The position numbers were made by a program, and so were the translations under genes. Below, piece after piece: positions 5,168 through 5,241 of a stretch of DNA of 5,241 nt. This DNA is from JAAZXR01 sp040265175 (GTDB lineage Bacteria > Myxococcota_A > Polyangia > Nannocystales > Nannocystaceae). Where the stretch lies: assembly GCA_040265175.1 (NCBI GenBank), contig JBDQGY010000268.1:1-5241 (forward strand), in the 5' to 3' direction. The notes below the pieces were generated by a model. The model ran no database searches. It was given only the letters and a program-made list of their open reading frames with translations, and was not told where the DNA came from. Every line of letters begins with the position of its first letter. Positions within the stretch are counted from its first letter, which is position 1.

Positions 5168-5241
5168 TCAGCCGTCCACGTCGGCGGATTGCTCGTCGGC
5201 GCGCACCATCTCGGAGAGATCTCTCGCGAGCCCCCCGCGGC
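5168..5241 (-). CDS. C-terminal end of an unidentified upstream gene
   Basis: From the window edge, one minus-strand frame gives 23 residues (ending SEMVRADEQSADVDG) before TGA at 5170-5168. Its mix of hydrophobic and acidic residues and its G/C third positions look like real coding sequence. The other two frames read as Arg-rich or Pro/Trp-rich low-quality peptides. It would end 175 bases before pyrK. Too little is visible to name the protein. A pyrimidine-pathway gene would be a natural neighbour, but nothing here shows it. Confidence 0.45.
   Translation of the reverse strand, partial: RGGLARDLSEMVRADEQSADVDG

Overview
The window is GC-rich chromosomal DNA. Every gene I can support lies on the minus strand, so transcription runs from the right edge to the left. 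The order of transcription is: end of an unidentified gene, pyrK, pyrD, glnB, glnA, psd, start of an unidentified gene X. A pyrK/pyrD pair (class 1B dihydroorotate dehydrogenase), a glnB-glnA pair with a type I-beta glutamine synthetase that keeps its adenylylation tyrosine, and an LGST-type phosphatidylserine decarboxylase together suggest a Gram-negative, GC-rich bacterium. A Myxococcota or other deltaproteobacterial-type lineage would fit. That placement is inference from gene content only.

Right part (2862-5241). A short C-terminal reading frame ends at 5168. It is followed by a non-coding stretch of about 175 bases (4993-5167) with inverted repeats. pyrK then overlaps pyrD (by 10 bp, or 4 bp with the alternative start), and pyrD overlaps glnB by a GTGA stop/start. 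These three genes are very likely translated from one message. PyrK and PyrD form the NAD-linked enzyme that oxidises dihydroorotate to orotate. GlnB (PII) senses 2-oxoglutarate, ATP and ADP. It carries the uridylylation tyrosine but has Thr where the Mg/2-oxoglutarate-contacting Gln is usual.

Middle (1177-2861). A 51-base gap between glnB and glnA holds a perfect hairpin and an eight-codon micro-ORF whose stop overlaps the glnA start. glnA is full length with its catalytic motifs intact. After it come 209 non-coding bases with a possible weak terminator, several GC hairpins and a 16-base doubly palindromic element (1302-1317). These bases probably separate the nitrogen/pyrimidine block from a lipid block.

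Left part (1-1176). psd encodes a complete self-cleaving phosphatidylserine decarboxylase. It overlaps by ATGA with gene X, which has a strong ribosome binding site and runs off the left edge. X begins with a charged helical segment and then enters an Ala/Pro/Glu/Gly-rich linker encoded by near-identical 18-bp tandem repeats. Its function is not recognisable from the visible part.

Most of the window is conserved metabolism. The parts worth a second look are the pyrimidine-PII-glutamine synthetase co-translation, the PII substitution, the regulatory-looking intergenic elements, and gene X with its length-variable repeat tract.
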